Below, one piece after another: positions 15,930 through 28,259 of a stretch of DNA of 64,000 nt. The notes below the pieces were generated by a model that did not search any database, was not told the DNA's origin, and was given only the letters and a program-made list of their open reading frames with translations. The DNA is taken from NCBI RefSeq assembly GCF_040412425.1, contig NC_089784.1, positions 39,215,570 through 39,279,569 of the forward strand, given 5' to 3'. This DNA comes from Macrobrachium rosenbergii. Lineage: Eukaryota > Arthropoda > Malacostraca > Decapoda > Palaemonidae. The number at the start of each line of letters is the position of its first letter. Position 1 is the first letter of the stretch. Made by a program: the position numbers and the translations under genes.

Positions 15930-18623
15930 TCTTCGAGGGCAAGACAATAAAAGTCATTGAAAGATCTTTCTTCTATCTCTAAATCCTAACTGGAATTGTG
16001 GGTGATGAAAAAGGGTTAGGTGTTACTATATTTGAGATATGTTATCAATGCATATTCAGTACAACAAAGCGGGCTGTCTCAGTACTAAGCATATAACTTG
16101 TTCTGACAGTTACGCATTAAAGGACTTAATGGTTAGGTCTTAAATATTCTAAACTAGCACAGACGTTCGAAACTTCATCAAAGTTAAAGCCTTATCTCAA
16201 AAGTAAAGTACTGCAATTCACTTTCAATAGGAACAAATCAACAAGAGAAATTCAATCAATAATACAGATACCTCTCAGGTGAATATTCTAATGTACCCTC
16301 TCCTTTACTATCAAATGAGCCTTATGGAAGGTTAAAATTTGTATAAAGTTACCTTCTTTACTTGGGAAGGCAAATATATATCGATGGAGTCATGCATAAC
16401 AAATTTCTTATTTCATTAACTTTATGTTTACTCTTCTGAAAGTATAATTGGAAATCGACTTAGGGAAAGGTGGGAAGATGTAGACTGAACAAAAATAAAT
16501 ACACTTAAATTAACTATATACAAACAAAGTAAAGGAGGGCACTCGCAGAGTCGAAGTTGATCTGCAAGCCCTAGCATTTTTGAACTCGATTCGCAGCTGC
16601 TGAGCGCTGCTAAACTTGAGGTAGCCAACTCGCTGAAATTATTTAATAGCGCAATAGGCTATTCAAAAGTCTCAACCAGTCAGGCCTTCCAATACTGGAT
16701 CAAATACAAGGTTTTTACATGTAGTTTATAAAAAATTTAAAAGATGCATCGATGATAAACGTCAGTATCTTAATGTTAATCATTTGTTATAATGTGAGTT
16801 TTAGTTAGGGCTATAGGGTTGGCTGCCGCTTTGATTCATTTCAGTTTAAGGACAGGTTGTTTAAGGGTGCCAGACTTGGAACAACATTCATCTCATCTGA
16901 AGGTGAATCTACTAAAGGGTCATTTCTTACTTTTCTAATGAAGACAACTGGCATTGTCACCCAACCAAACCAGCTAGTGAAAACATGAGAGTCTTGATGT
17001 TCCCTAGGCTGAAAGTCCACACATGTTGAGATTAGTGATGTTATCTTTGGTGGGGAAACATTAAAGTTCTATCACATGCCTCTTCATGTACTTGTCGACC
17101 TCGATGGGATGATTGATTACAAAAGTATTTTCATTATGCTGGGAAAAAACCCAGTGGGGTACCCCCTGGGAACCAAATCAATAGTCATGGTGGTCAACTA
17201 TCAACAGGGCACTCTGAAGATGGGGTCAGGTGCCACTTAGGAATTAATCACGGGTAATTGTCCCTTATTACCTGGGCAAGCCAAGTATGAACATACTCCA
17301 TGAGTTTGGAAGTACAGAAGTGCAGGAAGGCTATATCCTCCAGCTGCAGAGTCTTTTGGAGGACTGCTTATTTATATATAATCTCGTCTACAAATAGTCT
17401 TCCATAGCCAGATGGGATTAAAATAGTGGTTGCAATAATGTCACTTTTTGATTTTAGTTGTGGGTCAATTGCCCTTTGTTTAGTTGAGGTCTAGATAGCT
17501 GGTTACCTGCTGTGGGAGCTGGACTCTCAAAGTATTCTTCTCATCTTCATTTGATACCCTTATCAGTTTTACATTACACAGGAGATAATCTGATGTTGCT
17601 CATTGAGCAAGCAACATTGCTTCTTATTACCTAAGGGCATATCAGTATCATTCAAGATAGCTTCAACTCTAGAACTTCTTTGGAGTTATAGACATTTGGG
17701 ATGTGGTCCCTATAAAAATAATTCTTGGTGATCCTGCAAATGGGTCTGGGGGCTGATCTAGGTATCACATCAAGAGCCAAAAGAACTGGGAAAATTTTCC
17801 AGAAATATTACTGATTTGAAACTCATTGTGAATGACATTTTATTATAGGATACATACTGGATTGTTTGGCTGAGCAGATATGGGGAGCAGGTGGCTAAAA
17901 ATAGGGCAACCTTAGGTCAGAAAGACTTCATTCCCTACAGTTGTAGGGAGGAAACTGCAAAAAAAAAAAAGGTTGATACATTATGTTTCTCATGAATACC
18001 AGTCAGTAGAGAGGCATTGTGCAGAATTTTAAGCCATATGACACAGCTTAGACGTGAGAATTGACTCTAAGAAACTTACTGTCCTAGCACTCATGGCTGT
18101 TGGTATTGAAAACTATTTACTGATGTTGTCAGTGAATCCTTAATCACAGTGTGATAAGCCAGGTGGGGATGTAGACTCAGTGAAGCCAAGGGTGATACAG
18201 AAGTAGCCCCAGATACCACATTCCTATAACTTAATACCAATTTAATCACTGAAACCAATAATAGCAAGTCAGTAATTAAGAAAAGCAATTCAGGAGACAA
18301 GCCAATTCAGGAAAGTTAAGACAATTACAATATACAAGTGGGTAAGTGAATTTCTTCAGTATAGACTATTTGAAGATGAAAAGCTTGGCTACTGCCATAC
18401 AGTAGCCAGCAGAAGAGTATTTCAATGTTCTGAAAAAGGAGGGTACTGAATTTAACCCTTCGCTAATTATTGAGTTGTTAAAATGTTCTAGATTGCTCAT
18501 CGATTACCTCTCCAGCCTGATGATGATGGGATGTAAGGGCTATAATCATATGGCATTGGTCACCTTTAAGGGGTTTTGGGAAGGGGAGAATTGATACCTT
18601 TGCTCTAATACGTATGATGGAAT
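15930..18623. other. Unassigned sequence left of the MULE
   Basis: No gene is supported. About 16800-18600 has a more balanced base composition than the neighbouring DNA and continues in similar style right of the MULE (20944 to about 22200). It may therefore be one older element or pseudogene that the MULE split. I cannot name it. The frames at 16428-16628 and 18091-18300 (minus) have no recognisable domains. Confidence 0.35.
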
Positions 18624-18633
18624 GCGTGTGGCT
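18624..18633. repeat. MULE target-site duplication, left copy
   Basis: gcgtgtggct, identical to 20934-20943. Confidence 0.9.
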
Positions 18634-18862
18634 CGTATCCGGAACATTCGCCGTAAACATTTTTGCCGTAGGAAAACTCGCCTCAGGAGTTTTCGCCGTA
18701 GGAAACTTTGTCGTATAGGATTTTTTGCCGTAAGACAATTTCGCCGCATTTGTTATCAAGTATATATGGCTCACATGTTGTTACTTCGATTTAAACATTT
18801 TAATAAGCGAAGTGCCTTGTTATCTGGAACCTATTACCGTTACATTTTGATTGACGAAGTAC
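18634..18862 (+). repeat. MULE left terminal inverted repeat
   Basis: About 229 bp. The outer 120 bp contain three to four degenerate copies of a ttttcgccgtaggaaa-like unit. The inner part has ttgttatcaagtatatatgg and aataagcgaagtgccttgtt. It pairs with 20654-20933. Long TIRs with sub-terminal repeats are typical of MULEs and are probably the transposase-binding sites. Confidence 0.88.
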
Positions 18863-18962
18863 CTTGTTATTTAATCAAAATACGAAATTGAATACCTAAT
18901 TTGAACACTCAAAGAAGGAGTAAGAGTTAAACTCTAAATTTTCTTTATTCATTCGACAATAT

Positions 18963-20390
18963 TTTTTTGTGCAGCCAACCCATAACAATGGTCTATCAAG
19001 TGGAAAGTACCGGGGCGGTGTGAAATTAGTTGACGATCTTAACTTTGTTTACAAAATAGATAGGAAAATACGGTGAAAAAACATATTGGAAATGTGAAAA
19101 TAAAGAATGTAAAGCTAGAATGCATACCGTGCTGGAAAATTATAATTTATCTGTATGTAAAACATTTGGCGAGCATTGCCATCCATCTCATCCATCAAAA
19201 CCAAAAATGTATGAAGTAAAAACAAAATTGAAATCACTAGCCACTAATTCACAAACTTCTGCACCGTCGTTAATTGCAGAAATTTCATCTAGCTTAGATG
19301 ATAATGCATTGTCTTTGCTACCGACTTCATCGCATGTCTCGCAGTATTAGAGGTTGGAGGCAGGAGAAAAGGCAAGCTCCCCCGATCCCAGCCGGAAAAA
19401 GTGGATATACAATACCTGCAGAATATACTGTAGGTTTATTGAAAATGGTGAGAACTTTTTATTGTACGATAGTGGTGAAGATGGATGATCCGGATAGAAT
19501 TTTAGTGTTTGGCATTCAAACTGGGTTAGAGGACCTTGCTAATAATAAAGATTGGGCTTGTGATGGCACTTTTAAATGAAGCCCAGATATATATTATCAG
19601 TTATTCACGTTACATATTATCAGAGGACATATTAGCGTATCACGTCTTTTTGTTTTGCTACCTAGTAAATCACAAGTAACCTACAGCAGACTTTTTAGCG
19701 CCTTGAACGACTTAACACCCATCGTTAGAGCCCGAAACCTTAATGGTTGATTTCGAGAAAACAACTAACAATACTTTCTGTGATATATTTCCAACAACAA
19801 ATATAACAGGTTGTTTATATCATATGGCTAAGAACATCTATCGCCACATTGTGGATACAGGTTTAAAGTCACGCTATCTTACGGACGCAGAATTTAACAA
19901 CAAAATCAAATGCTTCACTGCATTAACATTTCTGCCAATGTGTGATATTATTGATGGTTTTCTTGAATTGACTGACGATTATGATTTGCCCCAAGAATTT
20001 GTATTATATTTTGAAACTCACTATATCGGAGGAGAACGGGGTCGAGGTGAACGAAGACGAAGAATGCTGACAACTTTTCCTATTGAATTGCGGAATGTCT
20101 TCGAACGAACCCAGAATGGTATGAACAGAACCAACAACAGCGTAGAAGGCTTCCACAATGCAGTACAGAGCTCCATGACTAACATCCACCCAAATTTGTG
20201 GAAACTAATTGCGTATTTGAAAAAGGAAGAGACATTAGCAAAATAAGAAAAAGTGTGATTTAGATCGAGGAGATGCAGTACAAATGAAGAAAATATAATT
20301 GATATCAATGCAAGACTTCAGCGGAAAACGCTTCACTACAGTCCAACACATTATTTACGAAGCATTGCTTGGAATTTGCACACATTTTAA
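18963..20390 (+). pseudogene. MULE transposase with N-terminal FLYWCH zinc finger
   Basis: The transposase would cut and join the element ends. The order visible is as follows. The FLYWCH finger begins GKYRGGVKLVDDLNFVYK (from about 19002), has one frame change, then TYWKCENKECKAR (about 19080-19120), with CHPSHPSKPK giving the late His residues. A stop falls after TSSHVSQY at 19350. The catalytic core has ACDGTFK (first Asp, about 19560), VMVDFEKTT (second Asp, about 19745) and NNSVEGFHNAVQ (Glu, about 20140). A last block, LHYSPTHYLRSIAWNLHTF, ends at TAA 20388. At least four frameshifts or stops interrupt it (about 19060, 19350, 19579 and 20246), so no full protein can be made. All three catalytic acidic residues remain. 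Confidence 0.88.
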
Positions 20391-20653
20391 ATTGTTTCTT
20401 TGTTAATTTGATATATTTTTAGTCTTTTATTTTTTAAATAAATGTTTACTTTTTCATTTCTTTTCTGATGTTTGACCCTGTAAAAAAAGACATGTTAAGT
20501 AGGCTAATACATATAAAAATAAAGTCCTGTATATACAAAGTTTTTTTCTTTCTGTCCTTACCAAAATAAATCAATGTTTGGAACACAATCAAATAATTCA
20601 CAAATTATAACAAATTATGATAACATTTACAAGACAAAAAAAAAAAAAAAAAT

Positions 20654-20933
20654 GGTACTTCGTTAATCAAAATGTAAAAATCAGATATACTTGATAACAA
20701 GGTCCTTCGCTTATTAAAATGTTAAAATCGAAGGAACAACAGTGAGTCATATATACTTGATAACAAGGTGCTTCGCATATTAAATTGGACATTACTCCAA
20801 AGGGGACAGAAAAAAAAAATACGACGAAATTGTCTTACGGCAAAAATCCTATACGACAAAGTTTCCTACGGCGAAAATTCCTGAGGCGAGCTTTCCTACG
20901 GCAAAAATGTTTACGGCGAACGTTCCTAGAACC
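20654..20933 (-). repeat. MULE right terminal inverted repeat
   Basis: Reverse complement of the left repeat, but about 50 bp longer. It has an inserted or duplicated piece with an extra gcgaagcaccttgttatcaa unit, so two such units are present against one in the left repeat. Confidence 0.88.
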
Positions 20934-20943
20934 GCGTGTGGCT
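20934..20943. repeat. MULE target-site duplication, right copy
   Basis: gcgtgtggct, identical to 18624-18633. Confidence 0.9.
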
Positions 20944-22300
20944 ATGGAACCTCTCATGGTTGGCTTGGCTGATGTGGCACTGGGCCAACTGGGGAATGGG
21001 TCCAGCATCATCCTGCTGTAGGGTTATACCCTCACACAATTCCTAGAAGTATATGAATACATTAAAATAACTGGCCCAATTAAGTTCCCAACATTACTCT
21101 TAGTTTCTCGTGAGACATTCTATTCTGCCAGAGGAATCCCTTCCTCCTTCAGACAAGCATACTGGTTAAGCACACGAAGAGTGTAAGTCACCTTCTCAGT
21201 GTGAATTACACTTATTTCGGTGTGAAATGCTGGCAACTTCTTGTACCCAGAACTTACCAGATTGTAGCTCTTTGGTGCATTATTAGAATTGAAGGTGACG
21301 AGTACTATATGTACGTGCTACAAAAGGGCATAATCACAGTAGTTGTATTGATCGAAGGTGTACAAACATCTCTTGGAATCTGTTGTCAAGGGTGACATGA
21401 GTCTCTATTTGTTTTTTGTTCTTCTCAGCTAGAATGTCACTGTGGAAAGGGCAGCGGAGTTAAACTGGCTGTAAGGGAAGTCACGAGCTAACTGTTAAAA
21501 ACTAGTCTGCCTGTGGCATCCCTCTGCCTCTATGGTCTGATAGTGGTTCTCAGAGGCACAATGATCTTGTTAATACTAGATTCTTGATACGAAAAATAGT
21601 GTTTTCTGTTGCAGTTGTAACCTGGATATTTTCAGGACTTTCTGAAAAGGGAGGCAGACTGCAGACAGTCTTTATCTACATGACAGCTGACAGCTGCTGA
21701 GGGCTACTTAAGCTGTTATCCAGTACTTTAAAATATTTCAATGCCCTAATTAACTATCTGCAAATCTTTCTAGAAATATTTTTCAATAGGTGAACTAACA
21801 TTAAATTTTTACCTGGGGGTTGCCAAAACTTGACATGGCGCATAGATGATAAACTTCAATATACTGACATTCTTGCAGTAAACTGATTAGCCGACAATAC
21901 AACGGCAGTTATTGGCCCAGTTGTGGGTGGGCCCTATTTTGTAGTTGACAATGGACATAGAGGAATACAGTGTTACAGGGCCACCTACCAGAATTAGTAA
22001 CAGTGATGCCTGATCCAAGGTGTCTATATCTGCTATGTCTGTAGAATGAGACACGCTGTTAATCCTCGGAGAGAAAGGCCAACTTCTCCGGCCCAAATGA
22101 ACAGTATGAAAATTCCACAGACTTACAGACGAACTGGTAAGGACAAATATACGTTCCAAATATTTTATCATTGTAGAATATAAGGGGAAAATCTTTTGTT
22201 TGCCTCGTTGATAAATCATTAACCAACGACTGCATAATTTTTATTACTAATAATAAACAAAAAACTATCAAAACTGTCACATTTAATAGAGTTGCAAATA
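20944..22300. other. Unassigned sequence right of the MULE
   Basis: This continues the sequence interrupted by the MULE. No domain is recognised in frames such as 21201-21395 (plus) or 21887-22219 (minus). Confidence 0.35.
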
Positions 22301-22305
22301 CATAT

Positions 22306-22329
22306 CCATATATATATATATGTATATAC

Positions 22330-22399
<70 letters not shown>

Positions 22400-22423
22400 G
22401 TATATATATGTATATATATACAT

Positions 22424-22459
<36 letters not shown>

Positions 22460-22597
22460 TATATATATATATAGATACATATATATATATATATAGTTAT
22501 GAGGAGATCTTGAGAGTTAGCCCAGAACAGAATGTGATTAATTGAGTTCATATATATATATATATGCATATATATATATACCACAGGGAATGATTGA

Positions 22598-22682
<85 letters not shown>
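22306..22682. repeat. (TA)n arrays with (CA)n and short unique spacers
   Basis: TA tracts at about 22306-22420, 22443-22497, 22552-22580 and 22602-22682, with a CA tract at about 22421-22444. Confidence 0.95.
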
Positions 22683-22686
<4 letters not shown>

Positions 22687-24247
22687 GCTGTTGTTCACAA
22701 ACATTTATACGGTATATGACTTTATTAACGTATAGTCAAATGTGTACCAGCACGCTTTGCAATAAACAACTAATTAAGCAGATAGAATTGCCTATGCAGA
22801 ACTTGCTAAAGTGTGGGCTTTCCGTCTTTCAAAAATAACTATAGTTCTGAAAGAAAAACTTATTTCACGAAGGTAGGATCATACCATAAAAAGTTTATTA
22901 AAAGGTTTTGTGATATTCTTCTGCATATTTGCTTCTAAAATTAATTTCACATGAAATATTATATATCGTTGCAATTGTCATTCTGTTTATTAGTATAAAA
23001 TGCGATAACATGTTGTTATTTGGCAAATATTCTATTAACGAGGTGATCTTAATGTGTTCCGCTTTAAATAATATTCAAGACTTGACATCCCGAGAGGAAA
23101 ATCTTGTGAATATTTGCTTTCATTGTCGGTGATACTAAACATGCTCTTAATAGTCATACCAAGACGATTATGCCATTCCTTTAGGGTCTTAAATGTTCAA
23201 AAATGGCAATAAACTTGTGTCAATAAAACGATGCCTTCGTGCCGTTTTGTGGCCACTTTGATCATGTCGTAAACTTGACCTCCTCTCTTGATAGTGATGT
23301 CGAATGATGAAATTTTTACTAGATTTATAAGATTTGTCTATCTTATAACTTTAAAAAGAAACAAAATAGAGGAAAAAATCTAGGTCAGCTTTACTAGGCT
23401 AACAGTTACTTCTCGGAGAAATATATTGTACGATGTCTTTCTCCTCAGCAGTCTAAGAGAAATATACTATCATAAAGAGAAACATACTGCATAATACAAT
23501 GTTTTTTAAATATTTGCTAGAATTTCCAATCGAAATTGTTGATGATTAACGAGGGAAAACTTTATAAAGAGACGATACTCGAAAACTCCACAGTAGAAAT
23601 CCATTGAAGTTACGAAATCAAGTACCACAAAGTTTGGAACTCCTGAAGGAGAGGCAATAATGGCTTCGGCTCAGAAATAACAAAAAACTCTCACGCCAAC
23701 TTTACGATCATTTGGCTGTTTTATTTTATACAGTAATCCAGATACTCTTTTTCCTTGTGCGGAGACAATTCATTTCACATTGTAGATTCAAGAGTTTTAT
23801 CCTCCAGATATTAGTTCATTTGAACAAGCGGTACTTTACAAGTTTTGTCAGTGTCACATATATGTATCTGTTACTGATTAACTCGTTCTTCTTTGCCATG
23901 GTTATTGCTTGCTGGCTCTTTGTCTAAATTCTTACCGATATATACAATCAAGGTCTGCTAGAGACACACAAGACCTGTTCCCATTCAATGCTCCAAGACT
24001 CGGATGTAACTCTTTCTTTGGTATTTATATAACGTCAGCAGAATACGCCAAACATTCTTCTACTAATGCGTCAGGACCTCGCTCTTATTTCGCTAAATAC
24101 GTTTAACCGGAAAACTGAATAATCATTAAAGAACAGTCATTGATTCTGAGCACAGATTAACTAAAAATCATATAGCATACCACAAGACAGCCATCACAAA
24201 AAAAACTGAAACGTTTGCACCCAGTAATATTACCTTTTCATTCACTA
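22683..24247. other. No recognisable feature
   Basis: AT-rich DNA. The open frames at 22929-23132 and 23712-24106 lack motifs and show the Phe/Ile/Leu bias of AT-rich noise. Confidence 0.4.
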
Positions 24248-24570
24248 TTTAGCAGGAATGATTAAGACGAGAGATCTTAGAGTGATGATTTACTTAGAAA
24301 CGACAGTGGTATTTATATGAATTGCTGATCAATCAATGGCCAGGAAAATTTACATAGTAACTAGTAGACCAATAATGCACATGCATTTGATTTTAGACTT
24401 TATATCTTCTGAATATATGAAAACCAGGCGTGTCGGGGAAATGTTGCTATCCTACTGGATTGATTTGTTGCTAAGGAGCAAGGCATGGGAAATCGCGGTC
24501 GGCGACCCAGGTGCGATGCAGGTGGTGACCGACTGTCAGCGAAGCCTGGGAAACTTCCATGACATAATTA
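24248..24570 (-). repeat. Gypsy 3' LTR
   Basis: The segment between the polypurine tract (24571-24585) and the shared LTR terminus. Its first 86 bp (24248-24333, beginning tttagcaggaatgatta) match 26442-26530. The remaining 237 bp have no partner at the other end, so the 5' LTR is truncated or the ends come from different copies. Confidence 0.65.
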
Positions 24571-24585
24571 CCCCCTCCCCCCACC
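24571..24585 (-). other. Polypurine tract of the Gypsy element
   Basis: ccccctccccccacc on the + strand reads as a purine run on the element strand, immediately before the 3' LTR, where plus-strand DNA synthesis is primed in LTR elements. Confidence 0.6.
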
Positions 24586-24586
24586 G

Positions 24587-25300
24587 TTAAAGTTGACCAG
24601 GGCGATGCAGAGGGCGTCCCGCCCTTGAAAACTGGACTGGAGGATTAATGTCGTCAGGCAAGTACGTTGGTTTCAGGCAGTCAATGGCCACCCAATCTGT
24701 AGTACCATGGAAGTCGATGAGGAAGGTTTTCTGCTTGCAGTCGATGACCCGGTAGTGGCCCGTGTAGGGCTGGGTTAAAGGCGGTCGAACGGCATCGGTT
24801 TTGATGAACACATGTGTTGCAGTATGCAGATCCTTGGGAATAGAGGTCTTGTTGGTTGGCTTATAGGATGGGCTGTCAGGGGCGAATTTCCGACGATGGT
24901 CCTGAGTCAGATGATGTCGGGTGAGGGGTTATTGTCAGGGAAAAACTCACCAGGTGTCATGAGCGGATCGCCATACACCATCTCAGCTGCTGACAGGTCA
25001 AGGCCCTCTTTGAGTGTGGTCCGAAGGCCGAGTAGGACCCATGGAAGCTGCGAGTACCAGGTTGAGGAGTTGCAGCGAGATGTCAAGGCTGCTTTCAAGG
25101 TGCAGTGGAACCTCTTGGCCATGCCATTGGATTCGGGGTGATAGGTGGCTGTGTGATGTAACTGGGTGACAAGGAGGCAGTTTAGGGACGTCCAGAGCTC
25201 TGTCGGAGGTGATGTGATTGGGTACACCGAATCTGGACACCAGTAAATAGAGGAAAGTACTGGCACATGCTGCTGCTGATGCCTCTATCATAGGGGCGGC
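24587..25300 (-). pseudogene. Gypsy integrase core end and C-terminal domain, broken
   Basis: Two overlapping frames (24907-25266 and 24998-25291) and a third (24587-24811) together give the second half of an integrase. Seen are HITSDRALDV (the second catalytic Asp, in one frame), HPESNGMAKRFHCTLKAAL, LPWVLLGLRTT, and a C-terminal block YTGHYRVI...DWVAIDCLKP. In the family the motif is NGMVERFHR with the catalytic Glu; here the Glu position is Lys. Frame changes and this substitution mean it cannot join DNA. Confidence 0.85.
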
Positions 25301-25960
25301 TTCACCATCTTGTCAAGGGGTCGACCATTGTGAGGAGGTACCGAAGTCCTTTGGAACTCGGGAGGAGTCCTACAATGTAGATGTGGACATGGACGAAATG
25401 GCGTTGCGGTTGATGAAAGGAGCCCACACCTGAATTTGTGTGATGCTGGATTTTGGAGAGCTGGCAGGAAGAACATTCATGGGCCCACGACTTTGCATCT
25501 TTCGATATGCTTTGCCAGATGTACTTCTTCAGGAGGGTAGCTGTGGATTGTCCTGAAAGATGTGCCAGACCATGGACGATGTCAAAGACGTGATGTCTGA
25601 GTGTCTGTGGGATCCATGGGCATGGGCGGCTGGTGCTGATATCACAGAGGATGGAGGTAGGGCTATCGTCGTTGAGGGGGACGCCGTGCCATTGCAAAGA
25701 TGTTAAGGAGGCCTTGCAGGCATTGAGCTCTGGGACCTGCTGTGCTTAACTGCCAGCTGCTTGTAATCGAGGCAGAGGTGTACTGCATTAATGGAGATTC
25801 TGGAGAGGGTGTTGGCGATGGGGTTGTGTTTCCCAGGAACATGGCAAAGGGTGCAGTTGAATTCAGTGATGTCTGGCAAGTGATGGCACTGACGGGGTGA
25901 CCAGGCATCGGGTGTGTCTTTGATGTCGGTCAGTGCTGCCCTTACTGACATTGGCAGGCG
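25301..25960 (-). pseudogene. Gypsy RNase H end, zinc-binding region and integrase start
   Basis: The RNase H tail shows CHVPGKHNPIANTLSRI (usual form: PG..N.vADaLSR). The zinc-binding region has HGLAHLSG followed by CSSCQLSK. The integrase start reads HIYIVGLLPSSKGLRYLLTM then VDPLTRW; the family has Asp-Ile-Val-Gly, and here the first catalytic Asp appears as Tyr. A frame change separates the RNase H piece (25703-25951) from the zinc and integrase piece (25302-25697). The reverse transcriptase expected upstream is absent. Confidence 0.85.
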
Positions 25961-26408
25961 CTGCAGTCAGAGTGCCTTGAGTGTGTCAATGGATCTGGGA
26001 GAACTGTCTGCTGCAAGAAGAAGCTGGGCCAGGGCTCTCATCTCGAAAAGGGCGGCAGATGAGTGTTGATCACCCAAGGTTACTGTGCCGTGTCGAAGAT
26101 CTGTTGCACATGAATGGCTGGGGACGGCATGAATCTGTCCAGTAGGACCTTCTTCAAATCTTCATAGCGCATGACGTCGGTGCCCCTAGTGTCCAGCCAC
26201 TCCGTCAGCTGGGGAAAGAGATGGTCCGGCAGGGCAGAGAAGATGTAATCTGCCTTGGACGATGAGGACCATACGCCCTCAATTTGAAGCATGACTTCGG
26301 CCCGACGGAACCAAGTGTAGGTGCTAGTTGATGGGAAAGTTGGAAGCTTGACTTGATGGTGTCAGAAGGAGCGGCAGAAAGGGAGGGTGATGTGTCTTCG
26401 TCAGACAT
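25961..26408 (-). pseudogene. Gypsy gag fragment
   Basis: It starts MSDEDTSPSLSAAPSD at 26408, 33 bp after the LTR end, a normal gag position. A frame change leads into VWSSSSKADYIFSALPDHLF (26292 down to about 26080), a gag block of crustacean and insect Gypsy elements, and then an FEMRALAQLLLAADSS stretch. The nucleocapsid, protease and RT are deleted beyond about 25960. Confidence 0.75.
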
Positions 26409-26441
26409 CTATGCTGGGTGTTGGTGCAGAAGGGTCACCAC

Positions 26442-26530
26442 TTTAGCAGGAATGATTAAGACAAGAGATCTTAGAGTAATGATTTATTAACAAACGACAT
26501 TGGTATTTATATGAACTGTTGACCAATCAG
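26442..26530 (-). repeat. Gypsy 5' LTR, terminal fragment
   Basis: Eighty-nine bp matching 24248-24333 with about 10 differences. On the element strand the next bases, gtggtgaccc, fall where the primer-binding site belongs. Confidence 0.7.
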
Positions 26531-26668
26531 ATATAAATACAACTGGACTATGCATCTGGTCAGTGTACGGATACTTGATAATGTGGACTGTTTGTCCAAG
26601 AAAGCTTGTAACTTTTTCTGAATAAATACTCCATTAGATGCCATGCACTTTGAATGAGGTCCTTTTAG

Positions 26669-26671
<3 letters not shown>

Positions 26672-26737
<66 letters not shown>
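26672..26737. repeat. (TA)n microsatellite
   Basis: A TA tract, followed closely by short CA and TA tracts to 26777. Confidence 0.95.
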
Positions 26738-26743
<6 letters not shown>

Positions 26744-26810
26744 AATTATACACACACACACATATATATATATATATGAAATTTTTTATCACACCGTGAT
26801 TTATATACAA

Positions 26811-27378
<568 letters not shown>

Positions 27379-27655
27379 AATTCTAATACACAATGCCCTC
27401 TTAACTTCTCAATTCTTCTCATGCTTTTTGGATAGTGTAACTCCAAAAATCCAAACGAAAGAAATTGAAGAGCCGTAGCCAGGTCGGCAAGGTGACCTCC
27501 CTGTGAATATGGAATTCGGGTTCGCTTCCCGCGACCGGCGTTCACTGGCTCTTCAATTTCTTTCGTTTGGATACACTCGGCTTTGTAGTTACAAGCATAT
27601 CCAAAAAGCGAAGAATCGAGAAGTTAAGAGGGCATTGTGGCTATTAGAATTACAT
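27379..27655. mobile_element. Foldback element with tRNA-like centre, type 1 (copy a)
   Basis: Left arm 27379-27475 and right arm 27547-27655 are inverted repeats. The outer part (caatgccctcttaacttctc, then ctttttggat) is shared with the copies at 52978 and 59263. The inner part (ccaaacgaaagaaattgaag) is unique to this copy. The centre, on the + strand, has TAGCCAGGTCGG and GGTTCGCTTCC, each one mismatch from the tRNA A and B boxes, 37 bp apart. After the right arm comes ggtaaaagtgaccagtagat and then (TA)n, exactly as in the other copies. Confidence 0.8.
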
Positions 27656-27685
27656 ATGTGTCTGGTAAAAGTGACCAGTAGATTC

Positions 27686-27689
<4 letters not shown>

Positions 27690-27765
<76 letters not shown>
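27690..27765. repeat. (TA)n microsatellite
   Basis: TA tract downstream of the foldback element. Confidence 0.95.
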
Positions 27766-27766
<1 letters not shown>

Positions 27767-27849
27767 TTATTGTGAGTTTAGCTAATCACAGTTCAAAGTA
27801 CAGAACCTGCATTTGACAGGAATGGGAATCTATAAACTAGAACAGTTCT

Positions 27850-27950
27850 TCTCTTGCTTAGTAGCTGAGTGGATTAGTTGCTGGCACCACATATATCTGC
27901 CCAAAAAGGCGTATGTTCAAATCTGATTCAGGGCAGATGTGCATATGACT
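27850..27950 (+). mobile_element. Possible tRNA-derived SINE head
   Basis: TAGCTGAGTGG resembles an A box, and atgttcaaatctgat about 55 bp later resembles a B box. The body is not clear. Confidence 0.35.
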
Positions 27951-28065
27951 TAATTTGGGTATAAATCTTTCTCAACTTTAAGTGAACTTCATATTGACAG
28001 GCTTTTATGGTGTATATACTAGCTGACAACCAAGCGCTGCTCGTGAAAACTCTGAATGACAACCG

Positions 28066-28091
28066 ATAAGCTCTCTCTCTCTCTCTGTCTG

Positions 28092-28142
<51 letters not shown>

Positions 28143-28181
28143 AGCACCCCCTCTACTCTCTCTCTCACTTCCTCTCCCTCT

Positions 28182-28236
<55 letters not shown>
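28066..28236. repeat. (CT)n microsatellite
   Basis: Two CT tracts with a short CT-rich spacer. The Ser/Leu frame through it is not a gene. Confidence 0.95.
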
Positions 28237-28239
<3 letters not shown>

Positions 28240-28259
28240 TTCCTGTAAAGATAGTTGCC

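Larger units (their letters stand above)
18634..20933 (+). mobile_element. Complete MULE (Mutator-like) DNA transposon, inactive
   Basis: The element is 2300 bp and has both ends. A 10-bp direct repeat, gcgtgtggct, flanks it exactly (18624-18633 and 20934-20943). That length fits the 9-10 bp target duplication typical of Mutator-like elements. The terminal inverted repeats match closely (left attcgccgtaaacattttt; right, reverse complemented, gttcgccgtaaacattttt). The interior holds a FLYWCH zinc finger and a MULE-type DDE transposase on the + strand, broken by frameshifts. The perfect target duplication against a broken transposase suggests either a fairly recent insertion mobilised by a helper, or decay concentrated by chance in the gene. 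Confidence 0.92.
24248..26530 (-). mobile_element. Gypsy-type LTR retrotransposon remnant with internal deletion
   Basis: Read on the minus strand, the order is 5' LTR end (26530-26442), gag fragment, RNase H piece, zinc-binding and core integrase, integrase C-terminus, polypurine tract, 3' LTR. Protease and reverse transcriptase are missing, so one deletion joined gag to the RNase H region near 25950. The coding parts are GC-rich against AT-rich surroundings. Frameshifts and catalytic substitutions make the copy inert. Confidence 0.85.

Noticed and set aside
18478..18891. Arg-rich frames over the left MULE end on both strands
   Set aside because: They arise from the cgccgtaggaaa-like repeats of the terminal inverted repeat.
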